Below are positions 48,617 to 57,265 of a DNA stretch of 64,000 bases, piece by piece. The notes under the pieces are model-generated. The model ran no database searches and was not told the DNA's origin. It saw only the letters and a list, made by a program, of their open reading frames with translations. The stretch is from Bacteroidota bacterium. Lineage in GTDB: Bacteria > Bacteroidota > Ignavibacteria > Ignavibacteriales > Ignavibacteriaceae. The stretch is from NCBI GenBank assembly GCA_020161395.1, contig JAIUOE010000001.1, positions 606,332 through 670,331 of the forward strand, read 5' to 3'. Both the position numbers and the translations under genes were made by a program. Within the stretch, counting starts at the first letter, position 1. Every line of letters starts with the position of its first letter.

Positions 48617-49582
48617 TTATTTCACATTTTCACAAGGAATCTTGTACGGATCTCCAACCCCGTCAAATTTTGTTTTTTGAAAAGCGTTTGAAACATAGTC
48701 CTGCTGGAAGGTAATCAACTGCCAGACCGTGCAGGTTCCATCGGAGTTTTTTACCGCAGCGGTTGCTCTGATGTAACGATGGAGGATAACACCCGTGACT
48801 TCATTACGCCTTATCGTCCAGTCGGGATCGATTATCACGAGTTTAAGCACTTCACCTTTAATTCTTTCCTTGTATGTGTTTGAACCTTTTAACACAGTAA
48901 TCATTTCAGCTTCAAGTTTTTTATCCGACATTGCTGCCTTGGGAAAAACTGCAGACTGTGTCGTAATATTACCCGCAACCTCGTTCAATTTTTCCGATTG
49001 ATTTTCATACGGGCTGAAATCGTTTCCCGATATTACAAAAGACCCTGTTGCAACCACGGCATAATGGATATTTACTTTGACAATAATTTTGTGCTCGCCG
49101 GGTTCAAGATTGGACAGAGCCTTCGCGAATAATACAGGTCCGTAGTAATTTGCACCAAACTTTTTATACTCTATTTCCTGGGAGCCATAGGCGGTGGTTT
49201 TTTTGGGTGAGGGGACTATGTCAACCGGAATTCTATCCTGTTCCAGCAGGGAGCCTGAAACAGACATTGAACTTACCTCGAGCTGCATTTCACTTGGTTG
49301 CTGATAACTGTAAAGAGGGGGTTTGAGCTCATAAAGGAAAACTTCCACTTCAGCTTTCTTAGTTGTTTTCGATTTTAAGATGTTTATGACCGGTTTGGGA
49401 AGGTAGGCAAATGCATATATGTGATCTCCGGCTTCGAATTTGGATGTCAGATTTGCCGGGCTCTTTGAGTCGATCATCTGCTTCGAGAAGATGATCTCAC
49501 CCGCAGCTTGTGCGAAGATTTCAGATTGTGAGGAAGAAAAGAGAACCACAAGCAAAAAGGCACTTATTACTCTCATAATCAC
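48617..49582 (-). CDS. Exported hypothetical protein
   Basis: This 321-residue protein has a signal peptide (residues 1-25, ending near IFAQA). I recognise no domain. The mature part is mixed alpha/beta with many Lys and Ser. A block reading AYGSQEIEYKKFGANYYGPVLFA near 130-150 and another in the C-terminal third (DPDWTIRRNEVTGVILHRYI) may be conserved cores. Orphan gene, transcribed away from pckG's terminator. Probably periplasmic or outer-membrane associated. Confidence 0.55.
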   Translation of the reverse strand: MIMRVISAFLLVVLFSSSQSEIFAQAAGEIIFSKQMIDSKSPANLTSKFEAGDHIYAFAYLPKPVINILKSKTTKKAEVEVFLYELKPPLYSYQQPSEMQLEVSSMSVSGSLLEQDRIPVDIVPSPKKTTAYGSQEIEYKKFGANYYGPVLFAKALSNLEPGEHKIIVKVNIHYAVVATGSFVISGNDFSPYENQSEKLNEVAGNITTQSAVFPKAAMSDKKLEAEMITVLKGSNTYKERIKGEVLKLVIIDPDWTIRRNEVTGVILHRYIRATAAVKNSDGTCTVWQLITFQQDYVSNAFQKTKFDGVGDPYKIPCENVK

Positions 49583-49643
49583 TCCATCGGATAATGATTT
49601 TTATTTGACGAATGAAACTTAAAAAATTATTTTGATTTCAGAG

Positions 49644-49680
49644 CAAAAAAAAACTGCCCCCTGGTTGGAAGGCAGCTTTT
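49644..49680 (-). terminator. Terminator of pckG
   Basis: Read on the minus strand, CTGCC (complement of 49671-49675) pairs with GGCAG (complement of 49654-49658) and is followed by a run of nine T. It starts about 25 bases after the pckG stop codon. Confidence 0.8.
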
Positions 49681-49702
49681 AAGATCATCTGTGGAAAGAA
49701 AA

Positions 49703-51487
49703 TCACAGTTTGCTGTACATTCCTTCAACTTTATCAAGAACGGCATAGAGTTCTTTTGGAACATGTCCTTCGAACGAGTCGAAGTATTTTCTGATGCTCT
49801 CCATCTCCTCAAGTCCGTGTTCTTTGTCGATTTCGAAAAGTTTTGCAACTCTTTCCTCTGAAAGATCAAGACCTTCGACATTGATTGTGCCCGGTTTTGG
49901 AAGGAAACCTTTGGGGGTTTCAACCGCAATGTCAGCGCCGTCAACTCTGTTGAAAATCCACTCGAGAACACGAATGTTTTCGCCGTAACCCGGCCAAATG
50001 AACTTTCCGTTTTCATCTTTTCTGAACCAGTTCACATAGAATATCTTCGGAAGTTTCGTTTTGTCAGCTTTTTGCCCGGTTTCAATCCAGTGTTTGAAGT
50101 AGTCGCCCATGTTGTAACCGCAGAAGGGGAGCATTGCGAATGGGTCTCTTCTTATCTGGCCAACAGCACCAACTGCCGCAGCGGTTGTCTCTGATGAAAC
50201 AGTAGATCCAAGGAAAGTACCATGATCCCAGTCGAAAGCTTCAGCTACAAGAGGAACAACCTTTGCTCTTCTGCCGCCAAACAGAATTGCCGAGATTGGT
50301 ACGCCGGCGGGATTTTCCCACTGAGGGTCGATCACCGGACACTGTCCTGCTGGAGCTGTGAATCTTGAATTGGGATGCGATGATGGTTCCGGTGACTCGG
50401 GTGTCCACTCCCTGTGTTTCCAGTCGGTCAATTTTGCCGGCTTTTCATCTGTCATTCCTTCCCACCATACATCACCGTCGGGTGTCAGGGCAACATTCGT
50501 AAAAATCGAATTTTTTGTAGCCGAAAGGAGGGCATTGGCATTCGTTTTATTTGAAGTACCAGGGGCTACACCGAAGAAACCGTATTCAGGATTAACTGCA
50601 TACAATCTTCCGTCAGGTCCAAATTTCATCCAGGCAATATCATCGCCGACACATTCAACCTTCCATCCGGGAAGTGAAGGGGTAAGCATTGCGAGGTTGG
50701 TTTTACCGCATGCACTCGGGAATGCAGCCGCTACATATTTTTTCTCACCTTTTGGATTGGTGATGCCAACGATGAGCATGTGCTCAGCGAGCCAGCCTTC
50801 ATCTCTTGCCATTACCGAGGCTATTCTGAGAGCGAAACATTTTTTGCCGAGAAGGGCATTTCCACCGTAACCGCTTCCAAACGACCAGATTGATCTTTCC
50901 TCAGGGAAGTGAACTATATACTTGGTTGTATTGCAGGGCCATGGAACATCTTTTTCGCCCGCTGCGAGGGGTTTCCCCACAGAATGGAGGCAGGGTACAA
51001 ATTCACCGTCACCGAGCTGATCGAGGACTTTCTGTCCCATTCTTGTCATAATTTTCATGTTGCACACCACATAAGGGGAGTCTGTAAGTTCCACTCCGAT
51101 GTGTGCAATGTTGCTTCCGAGAGGTCCCATGCTGAAAGGAATTACGAACATCGTTCTGCCCTTCATGCATCCGTCAAACAATCCGTTCAATATTTTTTTC
51201 ATTTCGGCAGGAGCCATCCAGTTGTTTGTGGGTCCTGCGTCCTCTTTCTTTTCCGAACAAATAAAAGTTCTGTCTTCCACCCTTGCCACATCACTTGGAT
51301 CTGACATGCAAATGTAACTGTTGGGTCTCTTTTCATCGTTTAACCTGAGAAAAGTACCGTTTTCCACGAGTGATTTAGCCATTTCATCATATTCTGCCTC
51401 AGACCCGTTACACCAATATACTTTGTCAGGCTTGCAGAGTGCAGCCATTTCCTCAACCCATTTCAACAGCTTTTTGTTTGTCGTCAT
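49703..51487 (-). CDS. pckG: Phosphoenolpyruvate carboxykinase (GTP)
   Basis: This 594-residue enzyme interconverts oxaloacetate and PEP with GTP, a gluconeogenic or anaplerotic step. The GTP-type family motifs are [21 protein letters not shown] (kinase loop, about 258-278), the DDIAWM metal/OAA block, [21 protein letters not shown] and a FGGRR motif with the following [14 protein letters not shown] stretch. Length is as expected. It is a monocistronic gene with a strong terminator. Confidence 0.96.
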   Translation of the reverse strand: MTTNKKLLKWVEEMAALCKPDKVYWCNGSEAEYDEMAKSLVENGTFLRLNDEKRPNSYICMSDPSDVARVEDRTFICSEKKEDAGPTNNWMAPAEMKKILNGLFDGCMKGRTMFVIPFSMGPLGSNIAHIGVELTDSPYVVCNMKIMTRMGQKVLDQLGDGEFVPCLHSVGKPLAAGEKDVPWPCNTTKYIVHFPEERSIWSFGSGYGGNALLGKKCFALRIASVMARDEGWLAEHMLIVGITNPKGEKKYVAAAFPSACGKTNLAMLTPSLPGWKVECVGDDIAWMKFGPDGRLYAVNPEYGFFGVAPGTSNKTNANALLSATKNSIFTNVALTPDGDVWWEGMTDEKPAKLTDWKHREWTPESPEPSSHPNSRFTAPAGQCPVIDPQWENPAGVPISAILFGGRRAKVVPLVAEAFDWDHGTFLGSTVSSETTAAAVGAVGQIRRDPFAMLPFCGYNMGDYFKHWIETGQKADKTKLPKIFYVNWFRKDENGKFIWPGYGENIRVLEWIFNRVDGADIAVETPKGFLPKPGTINVEGLDLSEERVAKLFEIDKEHGLEEMESIRKYFDSFEGHVPKELYAVLDKVEGMYSKL

Positions 51488-51681
51488 ATAAATGCCTCAA
51501 ATTGTTTCATTATTTTACGGTTTATAGTTATTTTTACGCTCTATAAACGGTATTAATAAATATTAGTTAATCTTCCGCGTATGTTAGTTATTATTTTCTA
51601 ACATTCAAAACTACAAATATTAATACATTTTTCAAAAACACGATTGCGCCGCAACATAATTTGAGATAATAAAAGCCCAAA

Positions 51682-52452
51682 ATGACCAGACTTGTAGCCC
51701 TCCTGGGAAAGAAAACAATCGATTTTGTATCGGAAATTGGTGAAATTTCACTCCTTCAGATGCGGATCATTTATTTCCTTCCTAAAATAATCAAAAACAG
51801 AAAACAGGTCCTGTTTCAGATGGAGCATATTGGTGTTGGCTCTCTGCCCCTGGTTCTTATCATCGCGGTTTTTACAGGAGCTGTCGCCGCATGGCAGGCG
51901 GCTTATCAGCTTAAGGGGATTGCACCCGTTTCTTTTCTGGGTGCCGCAACAAGCAGGGCTATCATAACAGAGCTGGGTCCCGTCCTTACGGGAATTGTAA
52001 TAGCAGGCAGGGTTGGCGCCTCCATCGCTGCAGAACTCGGCACAATGAAAGTAACCGAACAAATAGATGCCCTCGAGAGCATGGCAATTAACCCGATAAG
52101 ATTTCTTGCAATGCCCCGTTTCCTCGCATCAATCGTTATGCTTCCCATACTCGCACTTTTTGCTTCCTTCATCGCCGTAATTGGAGCATTTCTTGTCTCA
52201 AATTACTTCCTCGGAGTTTCGGAAGCTGTTTTTTTTCATTCCGTAAAACAGTATTTTCAACTTTATGATCTCTTCACGGGACTTCTCAAAACCGTCTTCT
52301 TTGGAGCAGTCACTGCCCTCATCGGTGTTCACAACGGGCTTCGAACCTCCGGTGGAGCCGAAGGTGTCGGAAATGCAACCATCCGTTCTTTCGTCCTTTC
52401 CGCAGCTCTCATCCTCATCCTCGACTATGTCCTTTGGATGCTGCTGTTTTAA
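51682..52452 (+). CDS. MlaE-family ABC transporter permease
   Basis: This 256-residue membrane protein is the permease of an Mla-type lipid transport system. Typical blocks are LPLVLIIAVFTGAVAAWQAAYQLKG (about 53-77), the ELGPVLTGIVIAGRVGASIAAELGTMKVTEQIDALESMAINP motif (97-138), a LPILALFASFIAVIGAFLVS helix and the ILDYVLWMLLF end. The stop codon abuts an array of 8-bp repeats. No ATPase or MCE gene follows in this window, unlike usual mla operons. They may lie elsewhere or have been displaced by the repeats. Confidence 0.9.
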   Translation: MTRLVALLGKKTIDFVSEIGEISLLQMRIIYFLPKIIKNRKQVLFQMEHIGVGSLPLVLIIAVFTGAVAAWQAAYQLKGIAPVSFLGAATSRAIITELGPVLTGIVIAGRVGASIAAELGTMKVTEQIDALESMAINPIRFLAMPRFLASIVMLPILALFASFIAVIGAFLVSNYFLGVSEAVFFHSVKQYFQLYDLFTGLLKTVFFGAVTALIGVHNGLRTSGGAEGVGNATIRSFVLSAALILILDYVLWMLLF

Positions 52453-52752
52453 TGCAGTAATGCAGTAATCCAATAATGCAGTAATGCAGTAATGCAGTAA
52501 TTGGTGTTAGTCGGAGTTTTTGGTTTTAGTGGTCTTTTAATCCAATAGTGCAATAATCCAATAATGCAGTAATTGGTGTTAGCCGGAGTTTTTGGTTTTA
52601 GTGGTCTTTTAATCCAATAGTGCAATAATCCAATAATGCAGTAATTGGTGTTAGCCGGAGTTTTTGGTTTTAGTGGTCTTTTAATCCAATAATGCAATAA
52701 TCCAATAATGCAGTAATTGGTGTTAGCCGGAGTTTTTGGTTTTAGTGGTTTT
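52452..52752. repeat. Octamer array and 72-bp tandem repeats
   Basis: Six octamers ATGCAGTA/ATCCAATA (52452-52499) begin at the MlaE stop codon. Next come three 72-bp tandem units at 52500-52571, 52572-52643 and 52644-52715, and a partial fourth to about 52752. Each unit is a 40-bp segment beginning ATTGGTGTTAG plus four octamers (4 x 8), so the whole block keeps an 8-base rhythm. The 40-bp segment copies the 3' end of the adjacent four-helix-bundle gene. An open frame runs through it only because 72 is a multiple of three. Confidence 0.9.
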
Positions 52753-53073
52753 AATCGAGGAACTGATCAGTTTCATTAATTCTTCGGCGTCTTTAAGAAG
52801 GGAATTGTAGCCTGCTTCTGTGAGGTATTCTGACTCTTTCAAGAGCAGAAGCCAATAGAGATTTTCTTCACACTCTTTTTGTGCTATTCGTAGTTTATTT
52901 ATAAAATCCGCTGAAGATGCCGGGTGTTGCGCTTCATGAATGTTAGCACCAATGCTGGTTCCTGATCTAAGCATCTGCTTTGAAAGCACATACTCATTTT
53001 TACTCAAAAGAAACTTATATGCTTTTACCATTCTGATTGAATAAGCAATACTCTTTTCCTTCAGCGGATTCAT
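52723..53073 (-). CDS. Four-helix-bundle protein (23S rRNA IVS / avd-like family)
   Basis: This 116-residue protein belongs to the S23/IVS-encoded four-helix-bundle family. Family blocks are YSIRMVKAYKFLLSKNEYVLSKQMLRSGTSIGANIHEAQHPASSADFINKLRIAQKECEENLYWLLLLKE (about residues 12-80), including the SIGANI-x-EA motif. Such proteins are found in rRNA intervening sequences, near retroelements, and as stand-alone genes; function is poorly known. It is framed on both sides by octamer arrays in inverse orientation, and its last residues coincide with the start of the 72-bp repeat. It may be a passenger of a small mobile repeat element. Confidence 0.88.
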   Translation of the reverse strand: MNPLKEKSIAYSIRMVKAYKFLLSKNEYVLSKQMLRSGTSIGANIHEAQHPASSADFINKLRIAQKECEENLYWLLLLKESEYLTEAGYNSLLKDAEELMKLISSSIKTTKTKNSG

Positions 53074-53090
53074 AAACTCTCCACAAATAT

Positions 53091-53170
53091 TATTGGATTA
53101 CTGCATTATTGCATTATTGGATTACTGCATTATTGCATTACTGCATTACTGCATTACTGCATTATTGGAT
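53091..53170. repeat. Array of ten 8-bp repeats
   Basis: Ten contiguous octamers of the form TA(T/C)TG(G/C)AT: TATTGGAT, TACTGCAT, TATTGCAT, TATTGGAT, TACTGCAT, TATTGCAT, three TACTGCAT, then TATTGGAT. They are the reverse complement of the octamers at 52452-52499, so the two arrays form inverted flanks around the four-helix-bundle gene. The right end overlaps the last codons of the M24 peptidase gene. Confidence 0.9.
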
Positions 53171-54349
53171 TAAATAGAGTTCTTTCTGTCTCTCACTCAG
53201 CCAGTCGATACCGGTATCGGTGACGACCACTTCTTCCTCGATTGTTACAATTCCATGGTTTTCCACATAGAGACGGGGTTCGATGGTGAAAACCTGATTT
53301 TTTTCGAGGGGGATGAAGGGGAGGTTCCCGTATTTTTCCCAGGCGGGGAAGAGTCCCGGACCTGCATCATGGGCAACTCTGCCGACCTGATGGCCGAGTC
53401 CGTGAGGGTATTCATCAAATCCATTAGAGGTAATGTGCCCACGGGCGGCGGCATCCACTTCAACTCCGGTTACTCCCGGTTTGAGGGCTTCGGAGGCTTT
53501 TGTAATGGATGTTTTGAGAACATCGAATCCGCGTTTTACTTCTTCGGGAGCGTCTGTTTCACCATCGCGGAGGATGTACCATGTGCGTTGAAGATCGGAG
53601 CAGTAGCCGTTGTAGTTAATTCCGAAGTCGATATTGATCAGATGTCCACCTTCGACTTTACGGTCTGTTGGACCTGCGTGGGCACCGGCTGTGTCGGGAC
53701 CCGTAAAGACTGCGGGACAACTGTCAGCTTCCCATGCAACCTGATAACCTCTGTCATTGGCTCTCGAGGTCATGAACGCAGCAATTTCCTTTTCGGTTCT
53801 TCCTTTGGTTATGAATTTCCCTGTTTCATCGAAGATTTCGAGGGTAATCCTTACTGCTTCTTTCATGATTTTAAGTTCTTTTTCCGATTTTCTGCCTCTG
53901 AGCGAGGAGACTATATCTTCAGAAGAAACAAGTCTTTCTCCGTACGGAGTGCCGGCAAAATGGTCGAGGAGAACATGATAGAGACCGAGGGTGAGTCCGT
54001 CGGCAAGGTTCATGCTTTTCGAGAAGTTAATTGCGATTTTTTGCGGATCGACAGATTTAACAAACTCGAGAAGCGGTTCTCTGATCGATTTAACATATCC
54101 CGTAATATCTTCAAATGTCCCCATGTCTTTGAGGTTTTGAATATCGAGTGACCCGAGTATCGCTTTTCTGTGCCCGTGCTTTGTAAGAATAAATGCCGAC
54201 TGCCAGGTAACATTCACTCCTGCAATGGTATCCAGCACCGGATCGTGGATCGAGGCACTCTCGCGAACGAAGGTCAGCCACATGTCAATGTCTTTTTCCT
54301 TCAGGATATCAATCGCCTGGAGCTGTTTTTCTAAAATTATGTCTTTCAT
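53162..54349 (-). CDS. M24-family metallopeptidase (Xaa-Pro aminopeptidase-like)
   Basis: This 395-residue enzyme has the creatinase-type N-terminal domain (1-165) and a pita-bread catalytic domain. Metal ligands are visible: Asp in INIDFGINYNGYCSDLQRTWY (two Asp), His in GLGHQVGRVAHDAGP, and Glu in FTIEPRLYV and TIEEEVVVT. It probably removes N-terminal residues next to proline. The final codons LIQ and the stop lie inside the octamer array, so the C-terminus has been altered by the repeats or has adapted to them. Monocistronic. Confidence 0.9.
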   Translation of the reverse strand: MKDIILEKQLQAIDILKEKDIDMWLTFVRESASIHDPVLDTIAGVNVTWQSAFILTKHGHRKAILGSLDIQNLKDMGTFEDITGYVKSIREPLLEFVKSVDPQKIAINFSKSMNLADGLTLGLYHVLLDHFAGTPYGERLVSSEDIVSSLRGRKSEKELKIMKEAVRITLEIFDETGKFITKGRTEKEIAAFMTSRANDRGYQVAWEADSCPAVFTGPDTAGAHAGPTDRKVEGGHLINIDFGINYNGYCSDLQRTWYILRDGETDAPEEVKRGFDVLKTSITKASEALKPGVTGVEVDAAARGHITSNGFDEYPHGLGHQVGRVAHDAGPGLFPAWEKYGNLPFIPLEKNQVFTIEPRLYVENHGIVTIEEEVVVTDTGIDWLSERQKELYLIQ

Positions 54350-54441
54350 CTTTATTGTCTCCGGTTATATGTTTAAGTCGTGCTCCAACAGAGAAGCGGC
54401 GTGCTGCCGCAAATTCCGTCAAATGAGCACATCAAAATCTT

Positions 54442-55395
54442 CTAATTGTCGTAATATTTTTCGTATGCTTCTATAATATCTTTAACGAGGCGGTGCCTTA
54501 CGACATCAGCCTTCTCAAAGAATGAAAATCCGACACCTTCGATACCGCTCAATATTTCCTGAGCCTTAACGAGTCCGCTGACTGTTTTTACAGGCAAATC
54601 GATCTGTGTTATATCACCTGTAATAATGGCTTTCGACTCTGTACCGAGACGGGTGAGGAACATTTTCATCTGCACATCGGTAGTGTTCTGGGCTTCATCG
54701 AGAATGACAAAAGCACGGTTGAGGGTTCTTCCACGCATGTAGGCGAGGGGAATTATTTCAATAATCCCTTTTTCAAGGTAGGCTTTTACCCTTTCTGAAG
54801 GGAGCATATCCTCAAGTGCATCGTAGAGAGGACGGAGGTACGGATCGATTTTCTCTCTGAGATCACCCGGAAGATAACCGAGTTTTTCGCCTGCCTCAAC
54901 TGCGGGACGGGTGAGAATTATCTTTTTTACGAGATTCTTCTTCAACGCGGCAACTGCCAAAGCGACAGCCATATATGTTTTTCCTGTACCTGCGGGACCA
55001 ATTGCGAAACAAATATCGTTGGTCAGGGCGGTTTTAAGATAGACAAGCTGGCCCGGAGTGCGTGCCTTGATAACATCATCCTTGGTGTAGAGGATGATCT
55101 TGTCAAAGTCCTCCTCTCCTTTTGCCTGCTTTCCGTTTCTTGTCAGTTCAAGGATGAGCCTGACATCCTGTTCCTTGAGCCTTCCGGAGGTGTTTATTGC
55201 ATAGATCATTTCCTTAATGATCTTTTCAATTTTCTCAACCTCGTTTTGGATGCCCTTGAGGATGAGCTGATCGCCGCGAACAATTATAGCCGAGTGGAAG
55301 TGTTCCTCGAGTATCTCGAGATGGATATCATTTGGTCCCAGAAGTTTTTGCAGATCGACGCCTTCAAGGGAGATTTTCTTTTCAAATTCTGACAT
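54442..55395 (-). CDS. PhoH family ATPase
   Basis: This 317-residue PhoH-like protein has an N-terminal KH-like segment (about 20-70). The ATPase core has Walker A AIGPAGTGKTYMAVALA (about 132-148), the ILTRPAVEAGEKLGYLPGDLREKIDPYLRPLYDAL hallmark block, Walker B FVILDEAQNTT and sensor ITGDITQIDLP. PhoH proteins are linked to RNA metabolism and stress. Terminators precede it, so it has its own promoter. Confidence 0.93.
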   Translation of the reverse strand: MSEFEKKISLEGVDLQKLLGPNDIHLEILEEHFHSAIIVRGDQLILKGIQNEVEKIEKIIKEMIYAINTSGRLKEQDVRLILELTRNGKQAKGEEDFDKIILYTKDDVIKARTPGQLVYLKTALTNDICFAIGPAGTGKTYMAVALAVAALKKNLVKKIILTRPAVEAGEKLGYLPGDLREKIDPYLRPLYDALEDMLPSERVKAYLEKGIIEIIPLAYMRGRTLNRAFVILDEAQNTTDVQMKMFLTRLGTESKAIITGDITQIDLPVKTVSGLVKAQEILSGIEGVGFSFFEKADVVRHRLVKDIIEAYEKYYDN

Positions 55396-55421
55396 GGATT
55401 CCTGTATTAAGTTTAAAATAT

Positions 55422-55457
55422 AAAAAGCCCTTAATACCTGAGTATCAAGGGCTTTTT
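55422..55457. terminator. Bidirectional-looking terminator after the LysM gene
   Basis: AAAAAGCCCTT (55422-55432) pairs perfectly with AAGGGCTTTTT (55447-55457) around a 14-base loop, with A/T runs on both sides. On the minus strand it ends transcription of the LysM/lipoprotein genes before phoH. Confidence 0.9.
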
Positions 55458-55501
55458 TAGAATAATCGTCACAAAATAAGAATTAAGCGACAAAGCGACT
55501 A

Positions 55502-56194
55502 TTAAGGAGCCGGTTTGTAGTTTCTTCCCATTTTGGAAACAGTGTTGATCTCATCAGCAGTGAGGTTCGGAATGGTATAAACCTGATTTGGGAAAATCAA
55601 GTCAGGGTTGTTTCCGATAACTTCCTGATTGGCTCTCCAAATTGCAGGCCAAGCAGCGCCTTTACCGTAGTATTCGCCTTTTGAAGCGATGCACCACAGG
55701 CAGTCACCTTTAACAACAGTATACTTCTTCACTTCAGGAACGACGATAACATCAAGGTCTTTTTTCCATTTAGCCATTAAGTCAGGCAGATAAACATGAA
55801 GTGTGTTGTAGAACTCAGGAAGAGCTGAGAGTTTGTTTGACTGGAGTTCTTTAAGTTCAGCTTCTCTTGCTGAATAAGGCTCTTGTCTTTTCTCAATCTT
55901 GCTTTTAAGTTCATTGACTTTCATTGCGAAAACCGATACATCACCAGCGTTGGCGCCGAGTGATTTGTAAAGGTCATCCAAACAATCTTCGTAGCTCTGG
56001 ATGCCATCAAGCTGTTTCTGAACATTGGCAACATCTTTGTTGAGCTGGTCTACGGTTGAGCTGAGATTCATTTCAACTGCTTTTAATGAATCCATCTTGG
56101 CTTTGTATTGATCGCAGCTAAGATCTCTCTGGGCGAAAAGTGAACCTGAGAGAAGCACTAAAGCGAAAGCAGCAATTTTCATTGAAAATTTCAT
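55502..56194 (-). CDS. Exported LysM-domain protein with coiled coil
   Basis: This 230-residue protein has a signal peptide (residues 1-21, ending SLFAQ). A predicted coiled coil (about 35-120) follows. The C-terminal LysM domain runs from YTVVKGDCLWCIASKGEYYG to NPDLIFPNQVYTIP (about 158-210), a peptidoglycan-binding module. It is probably an envelope protein tethered to the cell wall. It follows the small lipoprotein gene by 15 bases, and the two coiled-coil products may interact. Confidence 0.88.
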   Translation of the reverse strand: MKFSMKIAAFALVLLSGSLFAQRDLSCDQYKAKMDSLKAVEMNLSSTVDQLNKDVANVQKQLDGIQSYEDCLDDLYKSLGANAGDVSVFAMKVNELKSKIEKRQEPYSAREAELKELQSNKLSALPEFYNTLHVYLPDLMAKWKKDLDVIVVPEVKKYTVVKGDCLWCIASKGEYYGKGAAWPAIWRANQEVIGNNPDLIFPNQVYTIPNLTADEINTVSKMGRNYKPAP

Positions 56195-56209
56195 TCTTTT
56201 TCTCTCCTG

Positions 56210-56467
56210 TTACTTTTTGATTTTGTTTAAGTTCTGGTTAACTGTATTCTTCAGTTGATTACATTCTTCAAGCTTTTTCTGCTTGGCTGCAATCTGTTTG
56301 TTAAGGTCGGCTTTCTTGCTATTCAATTGTGAAATAGTAGACTGCTTCTGATTAACAGAGTTCTGAAGAGCATCTAAAGCTGCGTATTCCTGATCGCTTA
56401 CACTGCAGCAACCGGCGAAGAATACTGTCGATAAACCGACTATAGCAAGCATTTTACTTAGCTTCAT
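56210..56467 (-). CDS. Small coiled-coil lipoprotein
   Basis: This 85-residue protein has a lipobox VFFAGC with the lipidated Cys at residue 20. The mature part (about 26-85) is a continuous amphipathic coiled coil rich in Gln, Lys and Asn. It resembles the Lpp type in size and plan but not clearly in sequence. It is co-transcribed with the LysM protein, suggesting an envelope-stabilising pair. Confidence 0.8.
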   Translation of the reverse strand: MKLSKMLAIVGLSTVFFAGCCSVSDQEYAALDALQNSVNQKQSTISQLNSKKADLNKQIAAKQKKLEECNQLKNTVNQNLNKIKK

Positions 56468-56566
56468 AGGCTTCTCTCCTTTTGTTTGAGTTGTTTGTTA
56501 CTTATTGAAAAATAAAATATAGCAAAGGTACGAAAATTTTAAACTTTGAACAATTAAAATATGCAA

Positions 56567-57256
56567 TTAATCCGAATTTAAGATGCCCAGATTGGAAAAA
56601 CTGACAAATTTTGTTCCGGCGACGATAATATGGTCAAGAAGTTTGATATCAAAGAGTAAACAGGCCTCTTTTATTTTTTTTGTGATTCTTCTGTCTTCGA
56701 TGCTGATATCGGGGGAACCACTCGGGTGGTTATGACTTATTATAATCGATTTGGCATTATGGTCGAGGCATCTTCTAATGATTTCCCTGACATCGACGAG
56801 GCTAAAATCGAGAGTTCCTTTGAACAGTTCCTCGATTTTTATCACTCTTCCGCTTGTCGAAATAAATGCCGCCATGAATTTTTCCACAGGTTCATTTTTC
56901 ATGTATCGGATGAAATGTTCTGCTATTAAATCAGGGCTGGTTATTTTCCCTGTCACATAATCTTTCTCTGTGGTCTGTACCCTTTTCGCAATCTCAAAAA
57001 TGGCAGAGAGAGTAATTGCCTTGTCACTTCCGATTCCGGAGAAAGTGTTTTTCAGATAACCCGGCGATTTGGACGAGAGTTCATTCAGACCTCCGGAAAC
57101 TTCAATAATTTCGCGGGAGAGTTGTAAAACCGATTTCCCTTTTGTCCCTGTTCTAAGAATGATTGCCAGCAATTCCGAATCGGAGAGGGCATCAATTCCC
57201 TTGCTCTTTGCCTTTTCTCTCGGTTGCTCGTCTTTTGGGTGATCTTTTATTGCCAT
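56567..57256 (-). CDS. radC: RadC family JAB-domain protein
   Basis: This 229-residue protein has an N-terminal helix-hairpin-helix-like region (EKAKSKGIDALSDSELLAIILRTGTKGKSV) and a C-terminal JAB/MPN metalloprotease-like domain with the HNHPSGSPDISIED motif (about 175-188) that holds the zinc ligands. The true role of RadC is unclear despite its DNA repair name. It is the last gene of the guaA-TPR-binding-protein operon, with 9 bases separating it from the gene upstream. Confidence 0.93.
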   Translation of the reverse strand: MAIKDHPKDEQPREKAKSKGIDALSDSELLAIILRTGTKGKSVLQLSREIIEVSGGLNELSSKSPGYLKNTFSGIGSDKAITLSAIFEIAKRVQTTEKDYVTGKITSPDLIAEHFIRYMKNEPVEKFMAAFISTSGRVIKIEELFKGTLDFSLVDVREIIRRCLDHNAKSIIISHNHPSGSPDISIEDRRITKKIKEACLLFDIKLLDHIIVAGTKFVSFSNLGILNSD

Positions 57257-57265
57257 TTCAAAAAA

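Noticed and set aside
52449..52697. Open frame of 82 codons with repeating HYWIKRPLKPKTPANTN units
   Set aside because: It exists only because the 72-bp tandem repeat is a multiple of three; no start signal or independent support.
52452..53170. Regularly spaced repeats that might be a CRISPR array
   Set aside because: The 72-bp units are identical throughout with no unique spacers, and the octamers are contiguous; no cas genes nearby.
53255..54151. 298-codon frame on the plus strand
   Set aside because: It lies opposite the well-supported M24 peptidase gene and its Cys/Phe-rich product looks like an antisense shadow.
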